64,000 nt of DNA from Thiomicrospira sp. XS5 (GCF_001507555.1 NZ_LQBO01000001.1:496001-560000), one strand, 5' to 3'. Positions 47,783 to 59,679 are shown, counted from the first letter of the stretch. Notes: generated by a model not told the origin, from the letters alone. A program made the numbers and translations.

Positions 47783-49153
47783 ATGCAATATGATTACGAT
47801 TTGATCGCCATCGGTGCCGGCAGCGGCGGCTTGTCCGTCGTGGAGCGCGCCGTCGAGTACGGTAAAAAATGTGCCGTGGTGGAAGCCAAAAAAATGGGCG
47901 GAACCTGTGTGAACATCGGATGTGTGCCTAAGAAAGTGATGTGGTTTGGTGCTCATATTGCAGAAGCGCTCCGTGATGCGCCGGATTTCGGGTTCCACGT
48001 GGAACGCAAAGGGTTCGACTGGGCGGAATTGGTGAAACGTCGTGAAAACTACATTTCCAATATCACCACCTGGTACGGCGGTTACATGAAGGATTTGGGC
48101 ATTGACGTCCTGGAAGGCTGGGGCAGCTTTGTCGATGCGCACACCGTGTCGGTGGACGGAAAACTTGTTACGGCCGAAACCATCGTGATTGCGCCGGGCG
48201 GTACGCCGCTGATTCCGAATGAAACCGAAAACGCCGAATTGGGCATTACGTCGGACGGCTTTTTTGCCCTACAGGAGCAGCCGAAAAAAGTGGCGGTCAT
48301 CGGCAGCGGTTACATCGCCGTGGAAATTGCCGGGGTCTTGCAAGCGTTGGGCACCGACACCACCTTAATCAGCCGTAAGGATTTGGTGTTGCGCGGTTTC
48401 GATGACATGGTGCGCGAAACCTTGACCGATGCCATGATCGAAAGCGGTATTCATAAGGAATACCACTTCAAGGTCAAGAAGTTGATCAAAGCCGACGACG
48501 GGACCTTGATTATCGAATCGGAAGATGGCCAGCACTTGGAAGGCTTTGACGAAGTCATCTGGGCCGTCGGGCGTCAAACCTTGACCGAACCGTTGGCATT
48601 GGACAAGGTAGGTTTGGAAGTCAATGGGCGTGGCTTTATCGACGTCAACGATTATCACCAAACCAATGTGCCGAATATCTACGCCATCGGTGATGTGACC
48701 GGTCAGGCGCAGTTGACGCCGGTCGCCATCCGCGCCGGACGTTATCTGGCGGAACGGTTGTACAACAATCAACCGGAATTGAAAATGGATTTGTCCAAAG
48801 TCCCGACGGTGGTGTTTTCGCATCCGCCGGTCGGAACGATTGGGCTGGCCGAACATGATGCACGCCGTGAATACGGTCACGACAATGTTGAGGTCTATTC
48901 ATCGGTGTTTACACCGATGCGTTATGCCTTTACCGGTCATCAGATCAAAACCGCCTTGAAGTTGGTTTGTGTCGGTGAAGAGCAGAAAGTGGTCGGCATT
49001 CACATCGTCGGTGACGGCGCGGATGAAATGCTGCAAGGATTCGCGGTGGCCGTGCAAATGGGCGCGACCAAAGCGGATTTGGATGCGACCATCGCCATTC
49101 ACCCGAGTTCCTCGGAAGAGTTGGTGACCATGCGTCCAATGATTTTGAAGTAG
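47783..49153 (+). CDS. gorA: Glutathione-disulfide reductase
   Basis: NADPH-dependent flavoprotein disulfide reductase. FAD site [16 protein letters not shown], redox disulfide [16 protein letters not shown] (two Cys four residues apart), NAD(P) site [15 protein letters not shown], second FAD motif [10 protein letters not shown] and the C-terminal dimer-interface motif with the catalytic His ([17 protein letters not shown]). 456 aa. GAAGAGG lies before the ATG. Confidence 0.96.
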   Translation: MQYDYDLIAIGAGSGGLSVVERAVEYGKKCAVVEAKKMGGTCVNIGCVPKKVMWFGAHIAEALRDAPDFGFHVERKGFDWAELVKRRENYISNITTWYGGYMKDLGIDVLEGWGSFVDAHTVSVDGKLVTAETIVIAPGGTPLIPNETENAELGITSDGFFALQEQPKKVAVIGSGYIAVEIAGVLQALGTDTTLISRKDLVLRGFDDMVRETLTDAMIESGIHKEYHFKVKKLIKADDGTLIIESEDGQHLEGFDEVIWAVGRQTLTEPLALDKVGLEVNGRGFIDVNDYHQTNVPNIYAIGDVTGQAQLTPVAIRAGRYLAERLYNNQPELKMDLSKVPTVVFSHPPVGTIGLAEHDARREYGHDNVEVYSSVFTPMRYAFTGHQIKTALKLVCVGEEQKVVGIHIVGDGADEMLQGFAVAVQMGATKADLDATIAIHPSSSEELVTMRPMILK

Positions 49154-49306
49154 TTTCCCCTTAAGTTACGTTTTGGGCATGCCTTAGAGCATGCCTTTTT
49201 TCTGCCCGCCTTTCCGGTTCGTTTCCTGAGCCTTGAAATCGCTATTGCGTCTGCCTGCCGGTTTCCGGTAAGCTAAAACGATTCTGTCTATTCTTTGAGG
49301 CCTGTT

Positions 49307-50281
49307 ATGTCGACGTCTTCATCCACCTGGGAAACCCAGTGCCCGGTCATCCAGCACACCACCCATCCGCATGACTTCGGTCAGGGGCAATTGCAGCGGG
49401 CCGAAAAACGTGCTTGGAGCGTCGCCTTTTTGACCTTGGTGGTGATGGTGGCGGAAGTCGTGGCGGGTTTGCTGACCGGGTCCATGGCGCTGTTGGCGGA
49501 CGGCATTCACATGGGTGGGCACGCCATTGCATTGGGTTTGGCCGCCGGGGCCTATTTTTTGGCGCGGCGCTATGCGCAAGACCGGCGATTGAGTTTCGGC
49601 AGCGGCAAAATCAAAGACTTGGCGGCTTACACCAGTGCACTGCTGTTGGGGGTATCGTCGATTTGGCTGGTGGTGGAATCGGTGCATCGACTGTTGGCTC
49701 CAGAACCGCTTTATGCGTTTGAAGCCATGGTGGTTGCGATTATCGGTTTAGTGGTCAATGTGGCATCGATTTTCATGCTGTCCGGCGCGCATGAGCATCA
49801 TCACGACCACGGTCATGAACACCACCATCACCATGAAACCGATAATAATATCAAAGCGGCATTATTTCATGTCATGGCCGATGCGGTCACTTCGGTGGCC
49901 GCCATCGCCGGTTTAGCGGCGGCTTGGTTGTGGGGTTGGCAGTGGTTGGATCCGGCCATTGCGTTGTTGGCGGCGGTGTTGATTGTGCGTTGGTCGTGGG
50001 GCTTGCTGAAAAACACCGGCGCGATTTTATTGGACGCCGAAGCGCCGGCGGAATTACGGGAGCGTATCCGTCAGCGCCTGGAATCCCTGCCGGAAACCAA
50101 AGTGCTGGATCTGCACCTGTGGTCGGTCGGCCAGGGAGCCTGGACACTGGTGGCGTCGGTGGTCAGCCATCAGGATGCTTCCCCCAACCAATACAAAGCG
50201 GCTTTGGCGGATATGGACGGTTTGCATCATCCGATTATCGAAGTGCATCTATGTCATTGCTGTGAAGAAAGCCAGGCCTGA
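49307..50281 (+). CDS. Cation diffusion facilitator, DmeF-like
   Basis: 324 residues, six transmembrane helices, with metal-site motifs ALLADGIHMGGHAIAL (helix II) and HVMADAVTSVAAI (helix V) and a His-rich loop between helices IV and V (HEHHHDHGHEHHHHHE). This is the pattern of DmeF, a Co/Ni exporter group within the CDF family; the ion is inferred from the family. The ATG at 49307 follows GAGG at six bases. The final Cys-His-Cys-Cys tail may bind metal too. A one-base variant of the palindrome (CCAGGCCTGA) overlaps the stop codon. Confidence 0.85.
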   Translation: MSTSSSTWETQCPVIQHTTHPHDFGQGQLQRAEKRAWSVAFLTLVVMVAEVVAGLLTGSMALLADGIHMGGHAIALGLAAGAYFLARRYAQDRRLSFGSGKIKDLAAYTSALLLGVSSIWLVVESVHRLLAPEPLYAFEAMVVAIIGLVVNVASIFMLSGAHEHHHDHGHEHHHHHETDNNIKAALFHVMADAVTSVAAIAGLAAAWLWGWQWLDPAIALLAAVLIVRWSWGLLKNTGAILLDAEAPAELRERIRQRLESLPETKVLDLHLWSVGQGAWTLVASVVSHQDASPNQYKAALADMDGLHHPIIEVHLCHCCEESQA

Positions 50282-50302
50282 CGGTGTCGCACTTGAGTGC
50301 GC

Positions 50303-50635
50303 TTATGACGGCGGAGGTGCGTCCGGTGAAATGCGTCGCAGGGTGCCGAGATTGGTCACCGCCGTATCCGGCCCGGTGAGGGTGTAGTGCATGGTCATGC
50401 CTTTGGCCATGCCTTCCAGGTAAGTGACGAGCACGGTTTTGTCGCGGACTTCATAACGCACCTTTTCCACGATGCCGTTGGCTTCGGTTTCACTGTCCCG
50501 AAAGGTGATGACCATGTCGGCATGGCCGGTCAGTTGCCAGGTGCCCGCCAAGGGGCCGGGGTTGGAGTGAGACGTGCAGGCGATGAGGCTAAAGACGAAT
50601 AAGCTCAGGATCAAACCGATGAAAGTCGTACGCAT
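50303..50635 (-). CDS. Small lipoprotein, 110 aa
   Basis: The start at 50635 is fixed by GGAGG seven bases upstream. A signal peptide with lipobox LIAC (about residues 17-20) and a ~85-residue mature part: GTWQLTGHADMVITFRDSE and VRYEVRDKTVLVTYLEG suggest a lipocalin-like beta fold. Not recognised as a named family. It lies 31 bp downstream of the DsrE-like gene. Confidence 0.65.
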   Translation of the reverse strand: MRTTFIGLILSLFVFSLIACTSHSNPGPLAGTWQLTGHADMVITFRDSETEANGIVEKVRYEVRDKTVLVTYLEGMAKGMTMHYTLTGPDTAVTNLGTLRRISPDAPPPS

Positions 50636-50666
50636 GGGAAAGCCTCCATAAACGGTTGCGGTCATA

Positions 50667-51188
50667 CTAATACACCGGCACCAACGAATAACCTTGCGCT
50701 TGCCAGCCCATTACCGATAGAAACCCGGAGCGCACTGGCACGATGCCCGGGAGCAAGGTATCGTTGTCCACATTGAAATAGGCCGTTGCGGTCGAGCAAG
50801 CTTCCATCTTCACGCCGATGTCTTTCAAACGGGCAATCTGATCGGCAATGCCTTTCAAAGTATCGCCGTATTCCATTTCAATGTTGTCGGCCGGTTCAGT
50901 GGTAATGAACTGCACCGCCGATGAAATAAAGATAATCCGAAGGTGCGGTTTCACCTTCTCTTTTAGCAGATTGTTGTAATTGGATTCAATCCCCTTTAAG
51001 TAAGATAGCATGACACTTGGATTGGCCTTGCGCACATCGTACAGGGTGTAAATCTCGGAAATTCCTTTCAGAGCGGCTTGATTGTTGAGGTTAGCGTCTC
51101 CGGCCTGGGCCGACAGTGAATGAAAACTCAACAAACTCAATACTGAACCGATCAACAATGTTTTAAGGGTTTGGATAGGGGAGGACAT
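50667..51188 (-). CDS. Periplasmic DsrE-like protein
   Basis: 173 residues with a signal peptide (cleavage after LSAQA). The mature part has the DsrE/DsrF sulfurtransferase fold: a region LRIIFISSAVQFITTEPADN, then DTLKGIADQIARLKDIGVKMEACSTA with one Cys in the position of the conserved DsrE cysteine. Members of the group carry persulfide sulfur; an exported version would act on sulfur or thiosulfate in the periplasm. It precedes the small lipoprotein. AGGAG lies before the ATG. Confidence 0.75.
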   Translation of the reverse strand: MSSPIQTLKTLLIGSVLSLLSFHSLSAQAGDANLNNQAALKGISEIYTLYDVRKANPSVMLSYLKGIESNYNNLLKEKVKPHLRIIFISSAVQFITTEPADNIEMEYGDTLKGIADQIARLKDIGVKMEACSTATAYFNVDNDTLLPGIVPVRSGFLSVMGWQAQGYSLVPVY

Positions 51189-51297
51189 GATTTTTCTCCT
51201 ATGAGGTAGGTTATTAACACCGTTTTATTGTAGGCAGGGCCGGCTGGTCATAATGCGAAAGAATCGTGCAATCAGTGTTTGCTAATTCGACTTTCGG

Positions 51298-51307
51298 CCA
51301 GGCCTGG
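51298..51307. repeat. CCAGGCCTGG palindrome copy (non-coding)
   Basis: It directly adjoins the stop codon of the HAD gene (minus strand) with no flanking A/T tract, so here it is not a terminator. Confidence 0.95.
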
Positions 51308-52069
51308 TCAAAATTGTAAATCGGCGATGCTGTCGAGAATGTGGGCGTTTTCGGGTAAGAGAGCTTCATCACTCGGCTTGTACTTTCCGGTGCGCACCAG
51401 GCTGGCTTGCAGCCCAGCGTCAATCGCGCCTTGCACGTCGCCGATGACATCGTCGCCGATCATCAGGCATTCTTCCGGCTGAAACCCGGTGGAGGCCACC
51501 ACCTGTTCGAAAAACGCCCGGTCCGGTTTGCCCATAATAATGGCTTCCACGCCGCTGGCCCATTCCAACGCATGAATGAACACGCCGGCATCGAGTTTAA
51601 AGCCTTCGGCATCCTTGTAATATTTGTTCTTGCCGATGCCGATTAACGGAAAACCGGCTTCCACCAAATTGAAAGCTTGGTTGAGGGTGTGATAATTCAG
51701 CCCGTCTTGCGCATCGCCCAACAGTACGCAATTGGGGTCGGTTTGGTCGATGTCGGTGAATTCGGTTTTCAGATTCGGGTGAATCAGGCAATAAGGTCGC
51801 AGTTGCTGCTGTTGAATGTACGCTTTGGCGGCTCTCGGTGCGGTGAACAATTCCGATGGCGAAAAGTCGAACCCGAGGGTGTGCAGTTGTTGCAGAATCA
51901 TGTCCGATGATTGGCTGGCGGTATTGGTGACGAAACGCAGAGTGTAACCTTGTTTGCGCGCGCGGCGAATGGCGTCAACGGCGCCCGGAATGGCTTGAGT
52001 ACCGATGTACAGCACGCCGCTGAGGTCGAACAGAATGGCTTTGAGTGCGGGCGAAAATCGAGCGGTCAT
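51308..52069 (-). CDS. HAD-IIA phosphatase, LHPP/HDHD2-like
   Basis: 253 residues; GGAGG five bases before the ATG at 52069 sets the start. Motif I reads FDLSGVLY: the second Asp of the usual DxD is Ser, as in the LHPP/HDHD2 branch. Motif II FVTNTAS and motif III/IV IMGKPDRAFF and MIGDDVIGDVQGAIDAG are intact. The branch includes phosphohistidine/phospholysine and pyrophosphate phosphatases; the bacterial substrate is unknown. Confidence 0.85.
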   Translation of the reverse strand: MTARFSPALKAILFDLSGVLYIGTQAIPGAVDAIRRARKQGYTLRFVTNTASQSSDMILQQLHTLGFDFSPSELFTAPRAAKAYIQQQQLRPYCLIHPNLKTEFTDIDQTDPNCVLLGDAQDGLNYHTLNQAFNLVEAGFPLIGIGKNKYYKDAEGFKLDAGVFIHALEWASGVEAIIMGKPDRAFFEQVVASTGFQPEECLMIGDDVIGDVQGAIDAGLQASLVRTGKYKPSDEALLPENAHILDSIADLQF

Positions 52070-52327
52070 AGACACCTCCGGTTGGATGGTTTCTCCAAGT
52101 TTTTATGGTACCAAAGTGTCCACTATAAAAAAGTTTTTTACTGCTATTTCAAAGCATTGTCATGATTTTTTCTTGAAAAAAATGTCATTTTCATTAACCT
52201 GTTAAAATTGTTTCGATTCTTTTTTCATACGATTGTTTACGTAAATTAAGGCATTTCTCAAAGACGAGAGCACCGATAAAGGTATCCATTGGTTGATAAG
52301 CCGTTTTGGCTTTCATAGGAGGCAAGC

Positions 52328-53509
52328 ATGCGTCACTCGACTGTCTTGGCCGACAAGGAAGTTCGTGCTGGTACTTTGGTTTCCGGCCGCTTAGGAAAAG
52401 CGGCGGATTTTCTCGAATCTCAACTGGCGAAAGCCGGTCTCACTGTGAACGGTTCCAACCCTTGGGACCCGCAAATCCATAATGCCCAAACCTACTGGCG
52501 GGTGTTGCGCGACGGGACGCTCGGTGCCGGGGAAAGCTACATGGATCACTGGTGGGACTGTGAGCAACTGGACGAAATGATTACCCGCGCCATGACCGCC
52601 AAGCTGGACGAATCCTTGACCGGGCGCTGGGTGTTTATCAAGCATTGGTTGATGGCGCGTTTGACGAATATGCAATCGGAAAAGCGCGCCTATCAAGTCG
52701 GTGAGCAACATTATGATGTCGGCAATGACCTCTACGAAGCCATGCTGGACCCGACCATGGCCTATTCCTGCGGTTATTGGAAAAATGCCGACAGCCTGCA
52801 CCAAGCCCAAGAAGCCAAGTTGGATTTAATTTGCCAGAAATTGGAGCTGCAACCCAATGAAACGGTGCTCGACATCGGGTGCGGCTGGGGCAGTTTCGCC
52901 GAATTGGCGGCGCGCAAATACGGGGTGCATGTCACCGGTTTGACCATTTCGCGTGAGCAGCAACAGCTGGCCGAACAACGCTGCAAAGACTTGCCAGTGC
53001 AAATCGAACTCAAAGATTACCGTAAAATGGAAGGCACGTTCGACAAGCTGGTGTCCATCGGCATGTTCGAGCACGTCGGGCAGAAGAATTACGATACTTA
53101 CATGCGTACCGCTTACGACCTGATGAAAGAGGACGGGATTTTCGTACTGCACACCATCGGTAGCGATAAGTCGTTTTACGTCACCAATCCGTGGATTCAC
53201 AAATACATTTTCCCGAACGGTTCTATTCCGTCGTTGGCGCAAATCAATCAGGCGGCGGAACCCTATTTTGTGGTGGAAGATGTCCACAATTTCGGGCCGG
53301 ATTACGACCGCACCTTGATGGCGTGGCAACGCAATTTCGACCAGGCCTGGCCGGATTTGCAAGACCGTTACGACAGCCGTTTTTATCGGATGTGGAATTA
53401 TTACCTGAAAATTTCCGCCGGGGCTTTCCGAAGCCGCTCCTTACAACTCTATCAAGTGGTGCTGCGAAAACGTCTGACGCCGTTGGACCCGTACCACAGC
53501 AAACGTTGA
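52328..53509 (+). CDS. cfa: Cyclopropane-fatty-acyl-phospholipid synthase
   Basis: Adds a SAM methylene to cis-unsaturated acyl chains in membrane phospholipids. SAM motif VLDIGCGWGSFAELAARKYG, then LTISREQQ and MFEHVGQKNYDTYM, with the active-site residue pattern of the family. 393 aa is normal. AGGAGGC lies before the ATG. The 250 bp upstream are AT-rich and non-coding. It converges on thiD with a gap of 7 bp. Confidence 0.96.
   Translation: MRHSTVLADKEVRAGTLVSGRLGKAADFLESQLAKAGLTVNGSNPWDPQIHNAQTYWRVLRDGTLGAGESYMDHWWDCEQLDEMITRAMTAKLDESLTGRWVFIKHWLMARLTNMQSEKRAYQVGEQHYDVGNDLYEAMLDPTMAYSCGYWKNADSLHQAQEAKLDLICQKLELQPNETVLDIGCGWGSFAELAARKYGVHVTGLTISREQQQLAEQRCKDLPVQIELKDYRKMEGTFDKLVSIGMFEHVGQKNYDTYMRTAYDLMKEDGIFVLHTIGSDKSFYVTNPWIHKYIFPNGSIPSLAQINQAAEPYFVVEDVHNFGPDYDRTLMAWQRNFDQAWPDLQDRYDSRFYRMWNYYLKISAGAFRSRSLQLYQVVLRKRLTPLDPYHSKR
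53341..53350. repeat. CCAGGCCTGG palindrome copy
   Basis: In cfa, read as Asp-Gln-Ala-Trp-Pro. Confidence 0.95.
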
Positions 53510-53516
53510 AGCCCAA

Positions 53517-54371
53517 TCAGTCTGAAATAGTGCGGGTGGCGCGGATGTCGATTGGTTCCCGGCGCTGTATCGAGCGCTTGTCGTGATAATGGAAACGCAG
53601 GGCCTCCGACTGACTCAACCAATCGGTTAGATGCTGCTTGGCATTGCCGACGGCCTCGTCCAACGTTCGTTCTTGGGCCAGCCCGGTGGCGATGGCGGAT
53701 GAAAACACGCAGCCGGTACCGTGGGTGTGGGTGGTGGACACCCGTGGGCTGGAAAAGCGTTTCGATTCGGCGTTAAGTTCGCGGGTTGGCTGAATCAAAA
53801 TGTCGGTCGCCGTGTCGGCGTCGCCACTGTGGCCGCCTTTGAGGACGGCCGCTTCAACGCCCATCTCATACAGTGCCTTTTCGATTTCAACCAGATCATT
53901 TACCGGCGTTTTTGGAGGTCGATTCAGCAGGTAGTTCAACTCCGGTAAATTGGGGGTGATGACATCGGCCAGTGGAAACAGTTTTTCCACCAAGGTACTG
54001 ACGGCGTCGGCGGCCAACAACGGGTGCCCGCTGGAGCTGACCAGCACCGTATCCAGCACCACGGCACTGGTTGGGTGACGTTGCAACGTCGTGGCGACCA
54101 CGTCAATCAATTCCGCATTGGCGAGCACGCCGATTTTGATGGCGTCAATTTGCACATCCTCGAACAAGGACTGCAATTGGTGGTGTAACGTTTCCGCCGA
54201 TAAGGCTTCCACCTGTTGTACGCCCTGAGAGTTTTGCGCCGTCACCGCGGTAAGGGCACTGAAACCGTAACCGCCCAAAGCGTGGATGGTTTTCAAATCG
54301 GCTTGAATGCCGGCGCCGCCGTAAGGGTCGGAACCGGCGATGGTCAGAACGGTTGCTGTGGTGGGGCGCAT
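53517..54371 (-). CDS. thiD: Hydroxymethylpyrimidine kinase / phosphomethylpyrimidine kinase
   Basis: Phosphorylates HMP to HMP-P and HMP-PP. Ribokinase fold: TIAGSDPYGGAGIQADLKT at the N-terminus, ITPNLPELNYLL, VLKGGHSGD and the anion-hole motif HTHGTGCVFSSAIATGLAQ. I chose the ATG at 54371 (MRPTTATVLTIAGSD); an ATG at 54407 would overlap thiE. 284 aa. Last gene of the thi operon, 13 bp behind thiE. Confidence 0.95.
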   Translation of the reverse strand: MRPTTATVLTIAGSDPYGGAGIQADLKTIHALGGYGFSALTAVTAQNSQGVQQVEALSAETLHHQLQSLFEDVQIDAIKIGVLANAELIDVVATTLQRHPTSAVVLDTVLVSSSGHPLLAADAVSTLVEKLFPLADVITPNLPELNYLLNRPPKTPVNDLVEIEKALYEMGVEAAVLKGGHSGDADTATDILIQPTRELNAESKRFSSPRVSTTHTHGTGCVFSSAIATGLAQERTLDEAVGNAKQHLTDWLSQSEALRFHYHDKRSIQRREPIDIRATRTISD

Positions 54372-54384
54372 AAAGGATTTTTCC

Positions 54385-55059
54385 TCATCGAAAGGGTTTC
54401 TCGTCATTGGGCGTTTTTGACCAGGCCTGGTAGTTTTCGGCAAACCGGGTTTGCAGGGTGTGGAGGTGCTCGGCGCCGTCGGCTTGATGCAATTGTAACC
54501 CTTGAATCATCGCCACGCCATTGGCACCGGCTCGCACCACGGCGCCCAGTTGTTCCAATCCAATGCCGCCGATGGCGACCACCGGCATTGGCAGCGAACG
54601 GCTCCAATGGCTTAGGTTGTCGAGTCCGACCGCCGGGTAGTCGAGTTGTTTGCTTTGGGTGCCGAAAATCGGGCCGATGGCGAGATACGACGGTTGCAAG
54701 GGCAAGGCGTTTTCGATTTCCGACGGATTATGGGTGCTCACGCCAAGCCGTAAACCGGCTTGAAACAGGGCTTGGGCATCGGCGGTGTGCAAATCTTCCT
54801 GGCCGAGATGCACGCCGTAAGCGCCGAGTTCGATGGCGATTTGCCAGTAATCGTTAATGAACAGACGGGCCTTGTGGGTTTTCGCCAAGCGCACGGTGGC
54901 GGCGAGTTCTTGGCGCAACGCCTCGCCCTGTAAATCCTTAATGCGGATTTGCAGGGTAGTGATACCGTTTTGGAACAACAAAGCGGCGTCTTCGGCGCGA
55001 TTGACCAAAGGGTAAAGCCCCAGAGGTTGTTCGGGCGTTTGGCAAGAAGGAAACTGCAT
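54385..55059 (-). CDS. thiE: Thiamine-phosphate synthase
   Basis: Joins HMP-PP and thiazole phosphate to thiamine monophosphate. TIM barrel: LYPLVNRAEDAALLFQNG, QIRIKDLQGEALRQEL, FINDYWQIAIELGAYGVHLGQEDL, RLGVSTHNPSEIENA, YLAIGPIFGT and VVAIGGIGLEQLGAVVRAGANGVAMIQGL. The ATG at 55059 matches the length of the E. coli N-terminus; a GTG at 55080 is an alternative. The stretch just before the ATG contains a variant of the palindrome (GCAGGCCTGG in minus sense), and an exact copy lies at 54421. Confidence 0.95.
   Translation of the reverse strand: MQFPSCQTPEQPLGLYPLVNRAEDAALLFQNGITTLQIRIKDLQGEALRQELAATVRLAKTHKARLFINDYWQIAIELGAYGVHLGQEDLHTADAQALFQAGLRLGVSTHNPSEIENALPLQPSYLAIGPIFGTQSKQLDYPAVGLDNLSHWSRSLPMPVVAIGGIGLEQLGAVVRAGANGVAMIQGLQLHQADGAEHLHTLQTRFAENYQAWSKTPNDEKPFR
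54421..54430. repeat. CCAGGCCTGG palindrome copy
   Basis: Near the end of thiE (minus strand), read as Tyr-Gln-Ala-Trp-Ser. Confidence 0.95.
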
Positions 55060-55091
55060 TTTGACCAGGCCTGCTTTCACTTAGAACGAGA

Positions 55092-55934
55092 CTAGGTCGG
55101 AGAGTTTTCTTGATGCCAGAAAGGCGTGCCGACCACCGGAGTGGACGGTGCGGCCAAATTGCGTTCCGGCATGGTGCCGGCTTGGCGGCCGTAAAAACCG
55201 GCTTCCACCGCCGCTTTAAACGCGCGGGCCATCTTTTCCGGTTGCGGCGACAGCGCCACGGCGGAATTCAGCAAAACGCCGTCGTAACCCATTTCCAGCG
55301 CCTGAACCGCATGGGACGGTTTGCCGATACCGGCATCCACAATCAGGTTCAACTCCGGAAAGCGTTCCCGCAGTATGCCCAGGTTGTAAGGGTTCATCAG
55401 CCCTTTGCCCGAGCCGATGGGCGAGCCCCACGGCATGAGAATTCGGCAGCCGACATCGACCAGTTTTTGCGCCAGCACCAAATCGTCGGTGGTGTAAGGG
55501 AAGACCTCAAAACCGTCCTTGACCAGCGTTTCCGCCGCTTTGACCAGTTCGAAAGGGTCGGGTTGCAGTGTGTATTGGTCGCCGATGACTTCCAGTTTCA
55601 CCCAGTGGGTCTGAAAGACTTCGCGTGCCATTTGCGCGGTGGTAATCGCTTCTTTGGCGGAATGACAACCGGCGGTATTCGGCAGAACCTTGACGTTCAG
55701 GTCTTGAATTCGCTGCCAGAAATCCTGACCGGCCGCATCGCCCGCCGCCTGACGGCGCAGCGAGACCGTGACGATTTCAGAACCGGAAGCGTGCACGGAG
55801 GCTTGCATCGCCTGAGGTGACGAATACAGGGCCGAACCGATCAGCAAGCGGCTGTTCAGGGTTTCGCCGCCGATGTGCCAAGTCATCTCGTTTTGAGTGG
55901 AAGGGGTGTCTATTGAACTTGTTTGTGCCGGCAT
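55092..55934 (-). CDS. thiG: Thiazole synthase
   Basis: Builds the thiazole ring with ThiS thiocarboxylate, DXP and dehydroglycine from Thi[23 protein letters not shown] near the start, [14 protein letters not shown], the Schiff-base Lys region [20 protein letters not shown] and [18 protein letters not shown]. The ATG at 55934 has GGAGG at five bases and removes a long unlikely upstream extension. 280 aa. It begins one base after the thiS stop. Confidence 0.95.
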   Translation of the reverse strand: MPAQTSSIDTPSTQNEMTWHIGGETLNSRLLIGSALYSSPQAMQASVHASGSEIVTVSLRRQAAGDAAGQDFWQRIQDLNVKVLPNTAGCHSAKEAITTAQMAREVFQTHWVKLEVIGDQYTLQPDPFELVKAAETLVKDGFEVFPYTTDDLVLAQKLVDVGCRILMPWGSPIGSGKGLMNPYNLGILRERFPELNLIVDAGIGKPSHAVQALEMGYDGVLLNSAVALSPQPEKMARAFKAAVEAGFYGRQAGTMPERNLAAPSTPVVGTPFWHQENSPT

Positions 55935-55935
55935 A

Positions 55936-56136
55936 TCAACCTCCTTGCATCGGCGCGACGATTTCAATGCGGTCGCCGTCTTGTAAAGCCGTTTCCCGGT
56001 ATTGACCTCGGGGAACGAAGGTTTCGTTGACCGCCACGGCAAACTGGTTCGGTTGGTAGCCGAGTTGTTCCAGTAACGCTTGCAAATTCGGCAAAGTGTC
56101 GAAAGCCTGCGGTTGATCGTTAATCAAAAGTGTCAT
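55936..56136 (-). CDS. thiS: Sulfur carrier protein ThiS
   Basis: 66 residues of beta-grasp fold ending in APMQGG; the C-terminal Gly-Gly is thiocarboxylated and gives its sulfur to ThiG. It starts [19 protein letters not shown]. One base separates it from thiG. Confidence 0.95.
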   Translation of the reverse strand: MTLLINDQPQAFDTLPNLQALLEQLGYQPNQFAVAVNETFVPRGQYRETALQDGDRIEIVAPMQGG

Positions 56137-56175
56137 AGTCGTTTCCTATTCTGTGCGTTTTGGCCGTCGATATCA

Positions 56176-57258
56176 TTAAGCCGTATCGGCGGTGGCAAAA
56201 CCGCTTTCCATCAATGCCTGTTCCACCACCGCGGGCGTCAGGAGATAACCGTGACGATACAGGCCGTTGATTCGAGTGACTTGTGGCTCATGACGAATCG
56301 ACGGTAGGTTATCGTCCAATGCCGGGCGGCAGTTGGTCAGGCTGTTGACGATGCGTGCTTCGCCGAAACCGGGGTGCAAACTGTAGGCCGCCGACAGCAG
56401 TTCTAAACTGGAACGTACCGACATGGGGCTCATGTCCTCGCTTTCGATTTCGGTGGCGCCGATGACGTAACGGTGCGGCGTATCGGCGGACGGGCGCGGT
56501 ACGATGTAAATGCGGTAACGCGGGTGCATCAAACGCACCGGTCGGGTCAGTTTGACATCGGGGGCGTCCAACCAGAAGACTTCGCCGCGTACGCCGCGCA
56601 AGTCGGTGACCTCTTTTTTGGCACCGAGCCCTCGGGTGTCGAAGGCCCAATCGAATGTGAAGGGATTCGAACCGACGTGAATGCATCCGTCTTTCAGGTC
56701 AGTGACTTCGGCGCGGGTGTGCCAAATGACCTCCGGGTGTTCGCGCAGATAGCTTCGGCTTCGATCCATAAAGCGTTGGGCATTGACCTGGCCTTCGCTC
56801 GGCAGGAAAAAGCCACGCGCATGATGGCTTAAATCCGGTTCCAGTTGCTGAAGGGCATTTGGGGCCAGCGCTTGAATCGATTCGGCCGCATCGGGCGATT
56901 TGGCTTTGGCGCGTAGTTGCGCCATAAACCGTTCCAATTCCGCCATGTCCGCCGGGTGAGCGGTGATGACACTACCGGCTTGTTGCAGGGCGTCGGGAAT
57001 GCCGAGTTGCTCCAGCAGGCCTGGCCAAATTTGGATGGAACGCTGTCCGAGATCGAAAATATCCGATTCGGCGGTTTCCAGTTCCGCAAATGGCGCCAAC
57101 ATGCCGGCGGCCACTCGTGCGGCGGCGTTTTCCGATTCATCGGAATCCTTTTCGAACAAGGTCACATGATGCCCTTGCGCCAACAGTTTCAGCGCCAGCA
57201 CCCGGCCGACGAGGCCGGCCCCGGCGATGCCGAGGTGTTGCTTGGTGACGTGTTTCAT
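56176..57258 (-). CDS. thiO: Glycine oxidase
   Basis: FAD-dependent oxidase that turns glycine to iminoglycine for the thiazole ring, the route of bacteria that use ThiO rather than ThiH. FAD motif LGIAGAGLVGRVLALKLLAQG, then RVAAGMLAPFAELE, and the C-terminal RIVNSLTNCRPALDDNLP and GLYRHGYLLTPA. 360 aa. GAGG lies before the ATG. No thiH is seen in the operon. Confidence 0.93.
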   Translation of the reverse strand: MKHVTKQHLGIAGAGLVGRVLALKLLAQGHHVTLFEKDSDESENAAARVAAGMLAPFAELETAESDIFDLGQRSIQIWPGLLEQLGIPDALQQAGSVITAHPADMAELERFMAQLRAKAKSPDAAESIQALAPNALQQLEPDLSHHARGFFLPSEGQVNAQRFMDRSRSYLREHPEVIWHTRAEVTDLKDGCIHVGSNPFTFDWAFDTRGLGAKKEVTDLRGVRGEVFWLDAPDVKLTRPVRLMHPRYRIYIVPRPSADTPHRYVIGATEIESEDMSPMSVRSSLELLSAAYSLHPGFGEARIVNSLTNCRPALDDNLPSIRHEPQVTRINGLYRHGYLLTPAVVEQALMESGFATADTA

Positions 57259-57270
57259 GACGACCTCTGC

Positions 57271-59410
<2,140 letters not shown>

Positions 59411-59524
59411 CTCTTCCCTACGCTGGCTTTAACCAGATCAAGTTCAACGGGCCCGACAGCCGGGAGGGGCGATTTGCCCTTTCCACTCAGTCGTCTCAGC
59501 ACTTAGGTGTGCACCCCGAGAGAT
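59411..59524 (-). ncRNA. TPP riboswitch (THI element)
   Basis: In minus sense the aptamer reads CTCGGGGTGC, then GTGCTGAGA, an optional extra stem rich in G/C, then TTGAACTTGATCTGGTTAA and CCAGCGTAGGGAAG. These are the conserved TPP-binding segments (GGGGUGC, CUGAGA, CCUGAUCUGGUUA with one substitution, CAGCGUAGGGAA). It lies about 250 bp before thiC and would switch the operon off when thiamine pyrophosphate is ample. Confidence 0.93.
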
Positions 59525-59679
59525 TAAGCGCCATTGTATCAGAAGCGCGTGCAAATGCGAGTGAAATTAAAAACTCCATCTTAATCATAAGGTTAAGCTT
59601 TATTGCACAAAGTTGAGGGGTATGGATAATGGAGACAGGTTCGACATGAATTCATCATAAAAAAGTATAAGGAAAGAAC

